From the NCBI RefSeq assembly GCF_965363235.1, contig NC_134849.1:19494863-19558862 (forward strand): DNA of 64,000 nucleotides, read 5' to 3'. Below are positions 44,673 through 57,439 of the stretch, one piece after another. The DNA is from Mytilus galloprovincialis. Its lineage: Eukaryota; Mollusca; Bivalvia; Mytilida; Mytilidae. The notes under the pieces were generated by a model. The model worked only from the letters and a program-made list of their open reading frames with translations, was not told where the DNA came from and did not search any database. A program made the translations under genes and the position numbers. The stretch's first letter is position 1. Each line of letters opens with the position of its first letter.

Positions 44673-47600
44673 CAGTACTTGCAACCTTAGGCGTTACTAT
44701 TTCAGCGATCAATCAGCGGTCATCGATCAGTCACCGATCAGTCAAGTTCGCGTCAAACTCACGTCAGCAATCCGTCAGACTTATAGTAAAAGTAATTGAC
44801 TGATCGGACTGATCGGACGGATAGTACCGATCGACCTTGATGACGGATTGAACTTTAATACGTCACATGATGAACTAATGTAAATTACGGAATCTTAGTT
44901 TCGTTTAATTTTTATTAAAATGGCGACTCGTGAAAATCGAACGTTCAATGATACATTTTGTTTATTAATTATTTAGCAAAGTTTTATGAATTGAAATGAA
45001 AAGAAATGTACAGATAAAACCTAAATTAAAATATCATCATTAAATAATGGTCTTTTTCGTTTTATTTAGGTTATATATTTTCAAACCCGGCGAGGGTCTA
45101 CATCGCGAAATTAATTTTACTATTTTCCAAACATACTCGGGAAAAACAAAATGAAAGGATCAGTTATTGAAAAAAGTAGTCTATTTTTTTCAATATTTTA
45201 AATTTTTGTATCCCTATCATCATAAAATTCTTTAAAAAAATAATCATAATCATGGACTTTCTATATTCTCGTCACAATCGAAGCCTTTAAAATAACTACT
45301 CCTAAACAATAAAAAGTACAAAAATCCAATGGTATACATTAATATTTTCCTTAAAAAGAAAGAAATAATTTTAAGCAGATTTATTCTTGAATAATTCACA
45401 TTTTCTACAAAAAACATATGAAAATCATTTATAACAACTGATTGCAATTGAAATTACAATATTTTCCAATATGAGAAGAAATATTTGCATTTTGGCAACG
45501 CGTACAAAAACACAATATCTTTTTCCTTAAAGTAAACATAATTTATGAAGAACAACAAATCCTGATGAACAAAAAGTAATGAAATCATATGGCGCTAAAT
45601 AATTTATATCATAATAAAGCAATAACTGCATTCTTATTCCTCAAAAATAAAAGTTTAAGCATTTTAAGTCTCATTATATTTAAATTCTAATTAGAAGACT
45701 TGTCTCAAGATGGTAAAATAACTGATTTCAAATAAAATAGTATCATTTTCAATAAAAAGAAGAATAGTTTTGGTTATTTTAAACCATGCGAATAAAATTT
45801 TAAAATATTTCTCTGACATTCTTTTAATTTTATAAAAAAAACTATTCTTAACTATAAAAAGTACAAAAATTTAATGGCGGTCAATAATTTTCAGTAAAAT
45901 GAAGAAATATTTGCATTTTAGGCAACGCATACAAAAATTTAGTATCTTTTTCCTGAAAGTAAGCATATTTTATGAAGAACAGCCAATCTTGATGTATAAA
46001 AAGTACTGAAATCAAATGACGGTTAATAATTTGTATCAAAATAAATCAATAACTGCATTCTTATTCCACAAAATTAAAAGTTTAAGTATTTTGATTCTCA
46101 TTATATCTCAATTCAGATTGGAAGACTTGTCTCAAAATGGTAAAAATAACTGATTTCAAATAAAATAGTATCAGTTTTGATAAAAAGAAGAATAGTTTTG
46201 GTTATTTTAAACAATGCGAACAAAATTTTAGTATGATTTTTCTGATATTCTTTTAATTTTATGAAAAAAAACTATTCTAAACTATAAAAAGTACAAAAAT
46301 TTAATGGCGGTCAATAATTTTCAGTAAAATGAAGAAATATTTGCATTTTAGGCAACGCATACAAAAATTTAGTATCTTTTTCCTTAAAGTAAGCATATTT
46401 TATGAAGAACAGCCAATCTTGATGTACAAAAAGTACTCAAATCATATGACGGTTAATAATTTGTATCAAAATAAATCAATAACTGCATTCTTATTCCACA
46501 AAAATAAAAGTTTAAGTATTTTAATTCTCATTATATCTCAATTCTGATTAGTTGACTTGTCTCAAAATGGTAAAAATAACTGATTTCAAATAAAATAGTA
46601 TCAGTTTTGATAAAAAGAAGAATAGTTTTGATTATTTTAAACAATGCGAACAAAATTTTAGTATGATTTTTCTGATATTCTTTTAATTTTATGAAAAAAA
46701 CTATTCTAAACTATAAAAAGTACAAAAATTTAATGGCGGTCAATAATTTTCAGTAAAATGAAGAAATATTTGCATTTTAGGCAACGCATACAAAAATTTA
46801 GTATCTTTTTCCTTAAAGTAAGCATATTTTATAAAGAACAGCCAATCTTGATGTACAAAAAGTACTCAAATCATATGACGGTTAATAATTTGTATCAAAA
46901 TAAATCAATAACTGCATTCTTATTCCACAAAAATAAAAGTTTAAGTATTTTGATTCTCATTATATCTCAATTCTGATTAGAAGACTTGTCTCAAGATGGT
47001 AAAAATAACTGATTTCAAATAAAATAGTATAATTTTTGATAAAAAGAATAATAATTTTGGTTATTTTATACAATGCGAACAAAATTTTAGTATGATTTTT
47101 CTGATATTCTTTTAATCTTATAAAAAAAAACTATTCTAAACTATAAAAAGTACAAAAATGTAATTGCGGTCAATAATTTTCAGTAAAATGAAGAAATATT
47201 TGCATTTAAGGCAACGCGTACAAAAATTTAGTATCTTTTTCCTTAAAGTAAGCATATTTTATGAAGAACAGCCAATCTTGATGTACAAAAAGTACTGAAA
47301 TCAAATGACGGTTAATAATTTGTATCAAAATAAATCAATAACTGCATTCTTATTCCACAAAAATAAAAGTTTAAGTACTTTGATTCTCATTATATCTCAA
47401 TTCTGATTAGAAGACTTGTCTCAAAATGGTAAAAATAACTGATTTCAAATAAAATAGTATCAGTTTTGATAAAAAGAAGAATAGTTTTGGTTATTTTAAA
47501 CAATGCGAACAAAAGGTTAGTATGATTTTTCTGATATTCTTTTAATTTTATGAAAAAAAACTATTCTAAACTATAAAAAGTACAAAAATTTAATGGCGGT

Positions 47601-50250
47601 CAATAATTTTCAGTAAAATGAAGAAATATTTGCATTTTAGGCAACGCATACAAAAATTTAGTATCTTTTTCCTTAAAGTAAGCATATTTTATGAAGAACA
47701 GCCAATCTTGATGTACAAAAAGTACTCAAATCATATGACGGTTAATAATTTGTATCAAAATAAATCAATAACTGCATTCTTATTCCACAAAAATAAAAGT
47801 TTAAGTATTTTAATTCTCATTATATCTCAATTCTGATTAGTTGACTTGTCTCAAGATGGTAAAAATAACTGATTTCAAATAAAATAGTATAATTTTTGAT
47901 AAAAAGAATAATAGTTTTGGTTATTTTAAACAATGCGAACAAAATTTTAGTATGATTTTTCTGATATTCTTTTAATTTTATGAAAAAAAACTATTCTAAA
48001 CTATAAAAAGTACAAAAATTTAATGGCGGTCAATAATTTTCAGTAAAATGAAGAAATATTTGCATTTTAGGCAACGCATACAAAAATTTAGTATCTTTTT
48101 CCTTAAAGTAAGCATATTTTATGAAGAACAGCCAATCTTGATGTACAAAAAGTACTCAAATCATATGACGGTTAATAATTTGTATCAAAATAAATCAATA
48201 ACTGCATTCTTATTCCACAAAAATAAAAGTTTAAGTATTTTAATTCTCATTATATCTCAATTCTGATTAGAAGACTTGTCTCAAGATGGTAAAAATAACT
48301 GATTTCAAATAAAATAGTATCATTTTTGATAAAAAGAATAATAATTTTGGTTATTTTATACAATGCGAACAAAATTTTAGTATGATTTTTCTGATATTCT
48401 TTTAATCTTATAAAAAAAAACTATTCTAAACTATAAAAAGTACAAAAATGTAATTGCGGTCAATAATTTTCAGTAAAATGAAGAAATATTTGCATTTAAG
48501 GCAACGCGTACAAAAATTTAGTATCTTTTTCCTTAAAGTAAGCATATTTTATGAAGAACAGCCAATCTTGATGTACAAAAAGTACTGAAATCAAATGACG
48601 GTTAATAATTTGTATCAAAATAAATCAATAACTGCATTCTTATTCCACAAAAATAAAAGTTTAAGTATTTTGATTCTCATTATATCTCAATTCTGATTAG
48701 TTAACTTGTCTCAAAATGGTAAAAATAACTGATTTCAAATAAAATAGTATCAGTTTTGATAAAAAGAAGAATAGTTTTGGTTATTTTAAACAATGCGAAC
48801 AAAATTTTAGCATGATTTTTCTGATATTCTTTTAATTTTATGAAAAAAAACTATTCTAAACTATAAAAAGTACAAAAATTTAATGGCGGTCAATAATTTT
48901 CAGTAAAATGAAGAAATATTTGCATTTTAGGCAACGCATACAAAAATTTAGTATCTTTTTCCTTAAAGTAAGCATATTTTATGAAGAACAGCCAATCTTG
49001 ATGTACAAAAAGTACTCAAATCATATGACGGTTAATAATTTGTATCAAAATAAATCAATAACTGCATTCTTATTCCACAAAAATAAAAGTTTAAGTATTT
49101 TAATTCTCATTATATCTCAATTCTGATTAGAAGACTTGTCTCAAGATGGTAAAAATAACTGATTTCAAATAAAATAGTATCATTTTTGATAAAAAGAATA
49201 ATAATTTTGGTTATTTTATACAATGCGAACAAAATTTTATTATGATTTTTCTGATATTCTTTTAATCTTATAAAAAAAAACTATTCTAAACTATAAAAAG
49301 TACAAAAATGTAATTGCGGTCAATAATTTTCAGTAAAATGAAGAAATATTTGCATTTAAGGCAACGCGTACAAAAATTTAGTATCTTTTTCCTTAAAGTA
49401 AGCATATTTTATGAAGAACAGCCAATCTTGATGTACAAAAAGTACTGAAATCAAATGACGGTTAATAATTTGTATCAAAATAAATCAATAACTGCATTCT
49501 TATTCCACAAAAATAAAAGTTTAAGTATTTTAATTCTCATTATATCTCAATTCTGATTAGTTGACTTGTCTCAAGATGGTAAAAATAACTGATTTCAAAT
49601 AAAATAGTATCATTTTTGATAAAAAGAAGAACAATTTTGGTAATTCTAAACAATGCGAAAATTTTTTTAATATTATTTCTTTGACATTCTTTTAATTTCA
49701 CGAAAAAACAACCTATTCGAAACTATAAAAAGTTCAAAAATCCAATGGCGGTCAATAATAACCATTTTCGTAGGAATAAGTTTATGTTAACAGAGTCATA
49801 TAATACAATTATATATTATATGTCTCTGATGTTAACAATATTTAATACAAAACTATTAATCAACACAAACAATTTAACGCTCTAAGCATATTATTGTGTT
49901 ATATACTATTTTCACTTTTTTATTGCAATTAATTTTATTACAAATTAACGCGTAAATTAAGGTGTCTTCGTAGAGGTCCGCGTTCATCGTTTGTAAACAC
50001 TGTCGAGTTCGGTTTACATAAGAATTTTAAATATATACGTATCCGTCCGATCCGTGCATAAATTTAATTTACTGATCGATCGGTGACTGTTGTCAGGGTA
50101 ACTCTCACATAGGTTATTTGACTTATCTGACGGATCCTATGGGTCACCGATCACCGATCACTCATCGATCAGTCAAACATCCGTCACCGATCATTCACCG
50201 ATCAGTCAAGTTCACGTCAAACAGTAACGCCTAAGGTTGCAAGTACTGTA
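44671..50250. mobile_element. 5.58-kb terminal-inverted-repeat element with a satellite core
   Basis: The first 28 bases (44671-44698, starting TACAGTACTTGCAACCTTAG) are the exact reverse complement of 50223-50250. If the outer TA is the target site, the element proper is CAGTACTTGC...GCAAGTACTG with a TA duplication. Next to each end are clusters of CGATCAGTCA/CACCGATCA words. CACCGATCAGTCAAGTTC occurs in the same orientation at both ends (44737 and 50197). Flanking DNA on both sides is R4. The interior is AT-rich, with the 430-bp satellite at 45290-49770. No transposase frame is seen, so it is presumably mobilised in trans. The layout recalls oyster pearl elements, but the end sequence is not one I know. 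Confidence 0.85.
45290..49770 (+). repeat. 430-bp satellite array, about 10 units
   Basis: Unit starts (AATGAAGAAATATTTGCATT) fall at about 45471, 45899, 46329, 46758, 47188, 47618, 48048, 48478, 48908 and 49338, spaced 428-430 bp. A partial diverged unit precedes at 45290-45470. The inner units are nearly identical while the first and last are worn. Units at 47188, 48478 and 49338 form a variant class (GCATTTAAGGCAACGCGTAC, AATGTAATTGCGG) spaced three and two units apart, which indicates multi-unit duplication steps. A 72-codon frame is open in five units and is probably incidental. Confidence 0.95.
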
Positions 50251-50345
50251 GCATAAACAGGACAACATTACATGACAGGTTTACAGTACAAATAAATGCA
50301 AGAACATTCAAGACAGAAAAATACACAAATAAACAATTATATAAT
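50249..50345 (+). repeat. R4 repeat, right part
   Basis: TAGCATAAACAGGACAACATTACATGACAGG, AGTACAAATAAATGCAAGAAC and AGACAGAAAAATACACAAATAA continue the R4 sequence broken at 44672. Confidence 0.65.
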
Positions 50346-50459
50346 AATACATTTCTACATGCTAATATTTTGTTTGTATACATGTAATTGTTGTTTGTTA
50401 TGTGATGGCTTTGTCAAATTACGTTCGACTTGACAGACTTTTATTATACAGGTTATATT

Positions 50460-51300
50460 TATCCTTTTTCCCATCAGTATGTATCACAATCATAATACGA
50501 GAAACTCGTCCCTAATCCCCCCTGTCGAACAAGAACAGCCCTGTATTCAAATTATTTTTTACAGGCAACTGTACGTTCATGGAATCTCCTCCCTGAGAAT
50601 GCTAAGACCAGTAATTCGGTGGGGGCATTCAGGAATTGTGTCCAGTCTCGGGCGATTAAACCTCCAAATTATTTTTACATTTGTAAGCGATTAGGTCAAA
50701 TTTATCACTCAAGACTTCGTATGCAATGCAGTTCTCTAAATCATCATCTTTTTGTGTATGTGGTGCCATAGAAACGACAGCGCACTACTTGAGGCACTGC
50801 CCCCGTTTTCACATTATGCGTGAACAGCATTTTTATAATATCAATATAATACATTTTTTGTCGGAAGAAATTTTGCTACACGGTTCAACGGACTTCAGCT
50901 ACGAACAAAACATTGAAATATTCTTGGCAGTTCAAACATTTATACTCAGTAGTAAAAGATTTGTCATATGAAAGCACACATCTTGTTCAACAAGTAATAC
51001 TTATATCTTAAATAATTGTGTCCGTTCAAAATCATACACTATTATTGAATTTCCGATGTATATTTTTTTTCTTCTTTCTTGTGTGTCACAACCTTATTAT
51101 ATGTTTTTTTTTTCTTTCCATCTAGTGTAACATTGTTATTTTTTTTTTTAACATTTTACTCCTTGAGTATGACAATATGAAATGTTCTTATCAGGAAACA
51201 GATTTATATACGCTAACAGCTTGTTTCTTGTCTTGTTAATTATTTCACTTGTATTATTATGTAAATGCCTATGTATGTACCTGAACATAATTAATAAAAT
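50460..51300 (+). pseudogene. LINE-type non-LTR retrotransposon 3' end, decayed
   Basis: The C-terminal part of a non-LTR retrotransposon polyprotein is spread over two or more frames. 50560-50740 encodes pieces such as SWNLLPENAKTSNSVGAFRN. 50750-50971 encodes the Cys-His tail motif CVCGAIETTAHYLRHCPRF, a CxC...H...C pattern common after the reverse transcriptase in several LINE clades. A T-rich 3' untranslated region follows, ending near AATTAATAAAATATGTTT. The reverse transcriptase core and 5' part are missing. The clade is not determined. Confidence 0.7.
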
Positions 51301-51304
51301 ATGT

Positions 51305-51582
51305 TTACACTAGTATGTATGTGTCTGTCCAAAGTCAGGACCCTTGTGGTTGTCGTTTGTTGATCTGTAACATATCTGTTTTTCGTTCATTTTTTGTAGG
51401 CTGTTAGTTTACTTGTTTAAATTATTTTACTTTAGTCATTTCCGGACCTTTTATAGCTGACTGTGGTTTGGGCTTTGCTCATTGTTGAAGACCCTATGTT
51501 GACCTATAGTTCTTATTGTCTGTGTCATTTGATCTCTTGTGGAGATTTGTCTCATTGACAATCATACCACATATTTTTTTTA
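51305..51582 (+). repeat. R2 repeat, near full length
   Basis: TATGTATGTGTCTGTCC, AAAGTCAGGACCCTTGTGG, CCTTTTATAGCTGACTGTGG, GGGCTTTGCTCATTGTTGAAG and CATTGACAATCATACCACATA. Confidence 0.75.
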
Positions 51583-51711
51583 TTGAAAGATAAAAATAAT
51601 ATTATTGAGTATAGCAAATTAAAGTACTTAGTCTATGTAAACTTAATTAATAATTTCCCAAGTAAATTTTGGATTGGTAAACATGTAGTTGTCAATGATT
51701 TTAAATTTTAA

Positions 51712-52135
51712 AGAAAGGCGTGTTCGACTGACGCTATACGTAGCTACCTGATTTCTCTATCTGGGGAGAACCCTAACCGAATTACAATGTTATGCTAGCA
51801 ATTCTTTTCTCTGTCAATCTAAATAATCGCTTTGTTTGTCTCTCACTTCTAGTTCAACTTGGGAATATTGAGGTGATTCAAGGACTCATTGTCACTCAAA
51901 TAAAACCTCATACATTAAGTTGTATGAATTTTAAATAAAAAAGACGTTTTCAATTATTAAATCTTTTTACTTTAACAAAACCTCGTAAATTTAGTATTGT
52001 GAATTTTGAACAAAAGAAAGGCGTGTTTGACTGACATTGTTCGTAGCTACCCGATTCCACGGACTGGGGAGAAACATAACCGAATTACAATGTTATGCTA
52101 GCAATTCCTTTCTATGTCAATCTACATATTCACAA
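51712..52135 (+). repeat. ~302-bp tandem duplication, two copies
   Basis: AAGAAAGGCGTGTTCGACTGAC, GTAGCTACCTGATTTC, GGGGAGAACCCTAACCGAATTAC and ATGTTATGCTAGCAATTC recurs 302 bp later as AAGAAAGGCGTGTTTGACTGAC and so on. The second copy is cut off after CAATCTACATATTC. Confidence 0.7.
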
Positions 52136-52611
52136 GATATACTATAATCTTTCTCATCAATACCAACAAAGTCTTCAGAAATCACGTCAAAAGATTTAAT
52201 TTGATCATCTATCTAGTATAAATCAATAATTTAAGGAGAATAAAAATTCCGAACAAATCGTTCAGTAAATAAATATAAGTATAAAGATTAGAGATACGGC
52301 ATTTACCCCTGTATAGATGGGTATTATTAGTGAATGATTGATGTTCGGGATGAGCCGAGAGGCATATTTACTGAACTGTATAGGTATTATATATTAAGAC
52401 TTGAGAAGATTTGTTTATGGTAAAATAATTATAAGCGTTTACCTCGCCAGTTTTCGAAGTAAACAGCTGTAGATTTAAATTGATTCTAGTTTTATGAAAG
52501 ATACCAGGCGTTGTCTGCGTTAATCGTGTATGATGCTATCGAGAAAAAAAATTGCTATAAATGTGTTGCTATTGATATTTTATCGAACTGAAATTGTGAT
52601 TGTTATGGTGC

Positions 52612-52740
52612 TGGCTTACTTAGGTTGTGTCTTGTGTACTATTATTTGTCTGTTTGTCTTTTCTTTGTTAGGGCGTTGTCAGTTTCTTTTCGCGTTAGAC
52701 TGTCCCTCTGGTAGCTTTCGCCCCTCTTTTACATTGGTTA
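52612..52740 (+). repeat. R3 repeat core
   Basis: TTGTGTCTTGTGTACTATTATTTGTC, AGGGCGTTGTCAGTTTCTTTTCGC, GACTGTCCCTCTGG and TAGCTTTCGCCCCTCTTTTAC. Confidence 0.75.
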
Positions 52741-53189
52741 ATTAAAGTTATAAAAAGGTAAATAAACTTCGTCACGTATTTTGGTATAATTTTGAGTACA
52801 ACGTTAGCTCGTTGAGCTATAAATAGAAATTGGAAATAAAAAACGATTTATCTATTTTATTTCAGAAATAGAAATATTATTTCAAAAATTAGAAAAAATG
52901 TACAATGACCTCAAAGTAATAAGAAATTCCGTTCAGTATGCAGTACTATTCAAACTCTGCTTCTATTGATTGTTCTTTGTGCAGCCATGAATATGTATAC
53001 AAAAAAGGAGATAGGGAGTATAACGTTTTATATTTTATATAAGTTTTTACTGTATTTCGAACCTACAGAATGCTTCAAAGTTTATTGTTTTCAGTGACAT
53101 TATTTGTGTGCTATTCAGTTGGATTTTGACTTGTGTCAAACAACACGACCATATTACTGTCAGAAGGAGCTGTTTATCCTTGTGGAGCA

Positions 53190-53404
53190 CCCGATTTTGC
53201 ATCCAATGTTTGATAGGGTTCTTCTTGGTCAATTTAAATGCTGGAGAAAACCACCGACCTTCATAGGAAAACTGACAATCCTAGTCAATTAAGATTGAAG
53301 TCGAGTGCACCCGCACGAGCGAGATTCGAACCCACAATATCAGTGTTGTCTGACTAGTGATTACAGTAGTAACTACTTAGACCACTCGGCCACCGTCCGC
53401 GGCC
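53190..53404 (-). mobile_element. tRNA-headed SINE (SINE-2)
   Basis: On the - strand: a GGACGGTGGCCGAGTGGTC head with A box TGGCCGAGTGG (53392-53382) and B box GGTTCGAATCTC (53332-53321). After GTGCACTCGACTT it reaches AAGGTCGGTGGTTTTCTCC (53262-53242), the conserved central motif of mollusc SINEs as I recall it. The head is not a foldable tRNA (no matching acceptor stem), so it is not a tRNA gene. The 3' end is uncertain and could extend to about 53047. Confidence 0.75.
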
Positions 53405-54000
53405 TCAAAACTGAGCCTCAAAAACTTTAAAAGGATGAGGTAACTTGTATTATGATATACGATTTTACTAGCAAAGCTAAGGTCACATTTTTATCGAATA
53501 ATATCTCAAGCTTTTGTTATAAAAAATCAGATTAAGCAAATACTTTTTTCTGTTTTATCCAGTAACCGACATATTGCTACTAACATCCATTGATAAATGT
53601 CACATTGGAATCACCTCCGTATGTTTATATTGTGTTTTTGTTTTAAAATGGACACAAATATTGCCAAACGCTGGTTATGAAAGATTTTTTTATTTGACAC
53701 TGCTTGTATTCTACATCATTCTATTGTAAACAACAGACACGTTAAGTAAATATACGAAACAGAAATGTGATATGTAAATTAAAAATGTGAAATAAATATG
53801 TCTAATCAATATTCTAATGCATAAAAAAAGCTACAACTAGACTTATATCTTCCTATATCCAATTTATATACAAATTTGAATGCATTCTATCGTCATAAAA
53901 ATCTCTCTTAATTGAATTAATAAATAGTCACAGAAATGAAACGAATAATATAAACACAAGACAAAAAGTATTAAGATAAGAAAGATACATGTACACTAGT
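53405..54000. other. spacer, no gene supported
   Basis: AT-rich DNA with no recognised frame, repeat or fold. Confidence 0.4.
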
Positions 54001-54009
54001 ATATTAAGT

Positions 54010-54875
54010 CATATATCTATAATACTAAAATTACGAGGTCCAATTTGTCAGCCTTCATCACGTAAAAACGACGAATCACAGATTTCAACTTTATATATAA
54101 CTAATATAGTACAAAGGTGTAGATTAAAAATTACACCACTCCAGGCCCTTTTGTTTTCCACGTAATTAATATTGCCAATAATTAAGAAGTTCCGGGTCGA
54201 GTCCGCTACCGATACCAATAGTATATTCACCTGTTACCTATTACCTTTCTGTACGTTCCGCATCTGACAGGCGCACCACCAAACGTTGTATTCAGGACTA
54301 ATATGCTATATACGAGGGTCTGGATGGGGGGTCTGTTATTCTGTAAACGTTTCATTTTCACCCCTTTTTTTCTCTAATCTTTAAAAAAATAACCCCTTTT
54401 TTCTCCAATCTTCAAAAAATTAACCCCTTTTTATCTCTAATCTTCATTTTTTTGTCCCGTTATTCTCTAATCTTCATTTTTTAAGGGCATTATTCTTTAA
54501 TTATTTAACCCCATCCAAACCCTCATATACACGGGTCATAACCACAGGGTTGACACTACTAAATTGTCAAATTGTTACCTATTGTAGTATTTTAATCAGT
54601 AAGACTTTCTAAGATAACAATACGAATACTAAAAATCTGGACTAAAAATAAGGCGTATAGGTACAGTTTTCAATGTGTTAGTGGGCATGACGTAAAACAG
54701 CAAAGCAAAGAATTCAACTTTATTTATAAGTTATATAGGACTATGCTGTTGATTAAAAAATACTCCATTCCAGGACCTTTTGTTTTCAAAATAATTAATA
54801 TTACCAATAACTGATAAGTTCCAGTTCAACGGGTTCAAACAGAAAGACTTGAAAGCAGAGAAAAACTGTGTATCT
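54010..54875 (+). repeat. pair of diverged direct repeats around a MITE
   Basis: 54060-54215 (TTCAACTTTATATATAAC, TTACACCACTCCAGGCCCTTTTGTTTTCC, AATTAATATTGCCAATAA) recurs at 54712-54830 (TTCAACTTTATTTATAAG, TACTCCATTCCAGGACCTTTTGTTTTCAA, AATTAATATTACCAATAA). The 54309-54529 element lies between. Confidence 0.65.
54309..54529. mobile_element. MITE with TATAYGAGGGTYTGGATGGGG ends
   Basis: TATACGAGGGTCTGGATGGG (54309) faces CCCCATCCAAACCCTCATATA (ending 54529). Between them are four to five short units of CCCCTTTTTTCTCTAATCTTC type. Related ends occur near 26880 and 33040. Confidence 0.7.
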
Positions 54876-54879
54876 TATA

Positions 54880-56874
54880 ATCGACATGACTTTATCAGAT
54901 GACAATACTAATACTAAAATAAGGCTTGCGCATAGTTGTATACTTTAATTCAGTCACGGACCCGTGATATCACGGGTGTGTTCTAGTACACATTAAATCA
55001 AACGTGCTACTACAAACACATGTTGATTATGCTAATCTAAATAACTTGACATTTATACTTTGTTTAAATTGATCTAGACAAAATGTCAGTATAAAAAGTA
55101 AATAGTGTCAAACAGTCAATGGTAATACAAATCATATTCAACTACATGATAATAAATTAAAGAACATGATAATTAAAACAACAATTACATTAATACATAC
55201 ATATATACACTGTAATTTATACAAGGATTCGTTCAAATAGTGAACACTAAGTCGATGTTTTTTCTGCAACAAAAATCTAATCGAAAACTAAATAGATCGT
55301 ACGACAGCATCGTTTTCATGTTGTATTATTATTCTGTTTTTATGCGTGTTTTTATGGAGTTTAGCCTTAAAGTTTTCTTGTAAATTGTTATATATTTCTG
55401 TTGTTACAATCATAGAGAACATCATTTGGGAAGATTGAAATCTCAATAACAAGGTCATATGGCTGTCTCAAGTCAGGCACCACGCCAGTGTTTGTCTTTT
55501 GTGTACCTTTGTCTTTCATGTTGGTATTTTCAGCTTTTCGAAGTTTGTATTTGGTTAAAGTCATTGAAGCCTCGAACATCACTGAAGAGACATTAACTGT
55601 CGAAATGTGCATGTACCACACTCATTCCACTTATGTTTATGTAGTGTATTAAAATGTGTACCATTAATGTTATTTGCGAATTTATCGTTTAAGGAATTTG
55701 ATGTAGTTCTAATGTCTTTCATTGTCTCGGTTCATGCTATTTATAACCTTTTTGAAGACAAGCCTATTTGGATCTTGACTCTCTTTACATCTGCAGATTT
55801 TTGTTTTCTTTGTCGTGAGGTTGTGATTAATTGACGTATACTCTGCATCAGTTATTTTTTTTTTTATTATCCTTACAACCTTCCTAGTATTTTTTTATTA
55901 ATTGACGTAGGATAAAGTTACTAATCCAAGTAAAATGACTTTATTATCTTTAATTACCAAATTGAAAAACTTTGTTCCTTACACATGGATATGTCGTCAA
56001 TTTCTACCTACCAGTACAAAAAAAAAAGAATAAGCTAAATAACTTAACTTCAAAACTACTGAAGGAATGCAGGACGCCTTACTAGGATGGAACTCCGAAC
56101 CGCGATGGTCTCGCTGATATGCCATGGTTTGGCGCTGAAGTGCATTTATTTGTCGACGTAGAAGTCATTTTGTTTATAGAAGTAGCATTTCATTTTGTTT
56201 ATTTTTAATGTAAATCATCGAGAGTATAATATGTTTTATGTTGATCATTCATAAAGGAATGTCTCTAATATTTTTTTCTGTATATGGAGAAATAACATAA
56301 AAAATATGGTGCACACTTAATAACACGCGTAGCGGGTTATTATTCAACGTTTTATTTTAAAATGAGCACCTCATTTTTTATGATATTTCGAATAGACAGA
56401 AAAAAATATCACAGTTATTCATTATAATTCAATTCTTAAAAGGAGTAGTTAATGATAAAAACGTTAATGACTTCGCGGTCACATGACAAAATTATGCCTA
56501 TGAGCTGATAGACAAAACACTTTCAGCCAATCAGAAGAAATATTGCATCCAAAATTGAATTATTGATAAATAGTCATTGCCATCCCACTGTTGAAGTTTA
56601 CATTTTCTCTAACTTTTGTGCTATTTTCACATTTCTTGATACTAATATTCTCAACACTAGTGAAATATCTGTACAGTAACTGATTGTTCAAAATTTAATC
56701 ATATATTAAATTTTTTCTTGATTTCTTCTGAATTTACAATTGCGACGTCCTGAAAAAAAGGAGACTATGTCTTATGACGTCACATATTAAAAACACAGCT
56801 TTCTACAAATCTTTGACAAGGAAGGATACAAAATAATTAGAGAAATAGATTCCTAACTATATCTCGTGTATTAC
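54880..56874. other. spacer with R8 fragment, no gene supported
   Basis: 55555-55612 (GAAGCCTCGAACATCACTGAAG, GAAATGTGCATGTA) is an R8-type fragment. 55455-55490 has an R1-like TCTCAAGTCAGGCACC. 56320-56350 has TAACACGCGTAGCGGGTTAT. The rest is AT-rich and unassigned. Confidence 0.4.
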
Positions 56875-56980
56875 GATATTTCTCCACTCTCAACAGTAAA
56901 ATTTGAATTATTTGAAAAGTTCGGGAGGCCTTGCGCTTTTAATATTAAAATTTAACTGTCTCGAGTGGAGAAATATTAGT
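56875..56980. repeat. imperfect palindrome with ATATTTCTCCACTC arms
   Basis: ATATTTCTCCACTCTCAACAG and CTGTCTCGAGTGGAGAAATAT are inverted across about 60 bases. No other element structure is seen. Confidence 0.55.
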
Positions 56981-57232
56981 TGTTGCAGTGATGGAATCTA
57001 TATGTACTTTGTAACTAGCTAACAGAACAGCCGTTTATACAATTGTTTAGAAATTAAGGCTACATACGAAAACTAATCAGCTAATTAATAAAATTGCCAT
57101 GACTGAAAAATTTCGATAGTTTTTTGAAATGCAAATATTTCTTGGTAAATCAGAACGATACAATTTTTTTTAGCGAAAAGTCTATACGGCTACTGTGGAT
57201 CAGAACAATGAATAAAATGGACCACCAATGAT

Positions 57233-57238
57233 TTTATT
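57233..57238 (-). terminator. candidate poly(A) signal for copy C
   Basis: AATAAA on the - strand, about 200 bases past the copy C stop codon. Supported by position only. Confidence 0.3.
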
Positions 57239-57439
57239 GCAATTGGAGAAAATTTTGAATGAATGGTATATAAAATATTATTTAACCTATCGATCATCGT
57301 GATCACGTGTCGTACATGTATCATATAAACCATCACACATCAGCGAAAAGACCATCGCACTTTAGCGTGACCATCACAATTCTTCATTGTCCCTATCGCA
57401 CCTGCGAATCCTACATATATATATTCGTTGAACAATTGT

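Noticed and set aside
46329..49126. A 72-codon frame open in five satellite units
   Set aside because: It is closed by substitutions in the other units, lies within AT-rich satellite DNA, has low-complexity composition, and shows no domain. Near-identity follows from array homogenisation, not from selection on protein.
53300..53404. tRNA gene (A and B box present)
   Set aside because: The acceptor stem does not pair, the anticodon region is not recognisable, and the sequence runs on into a SINE body with a GGTCGGTGGTTTTCTCC motif.
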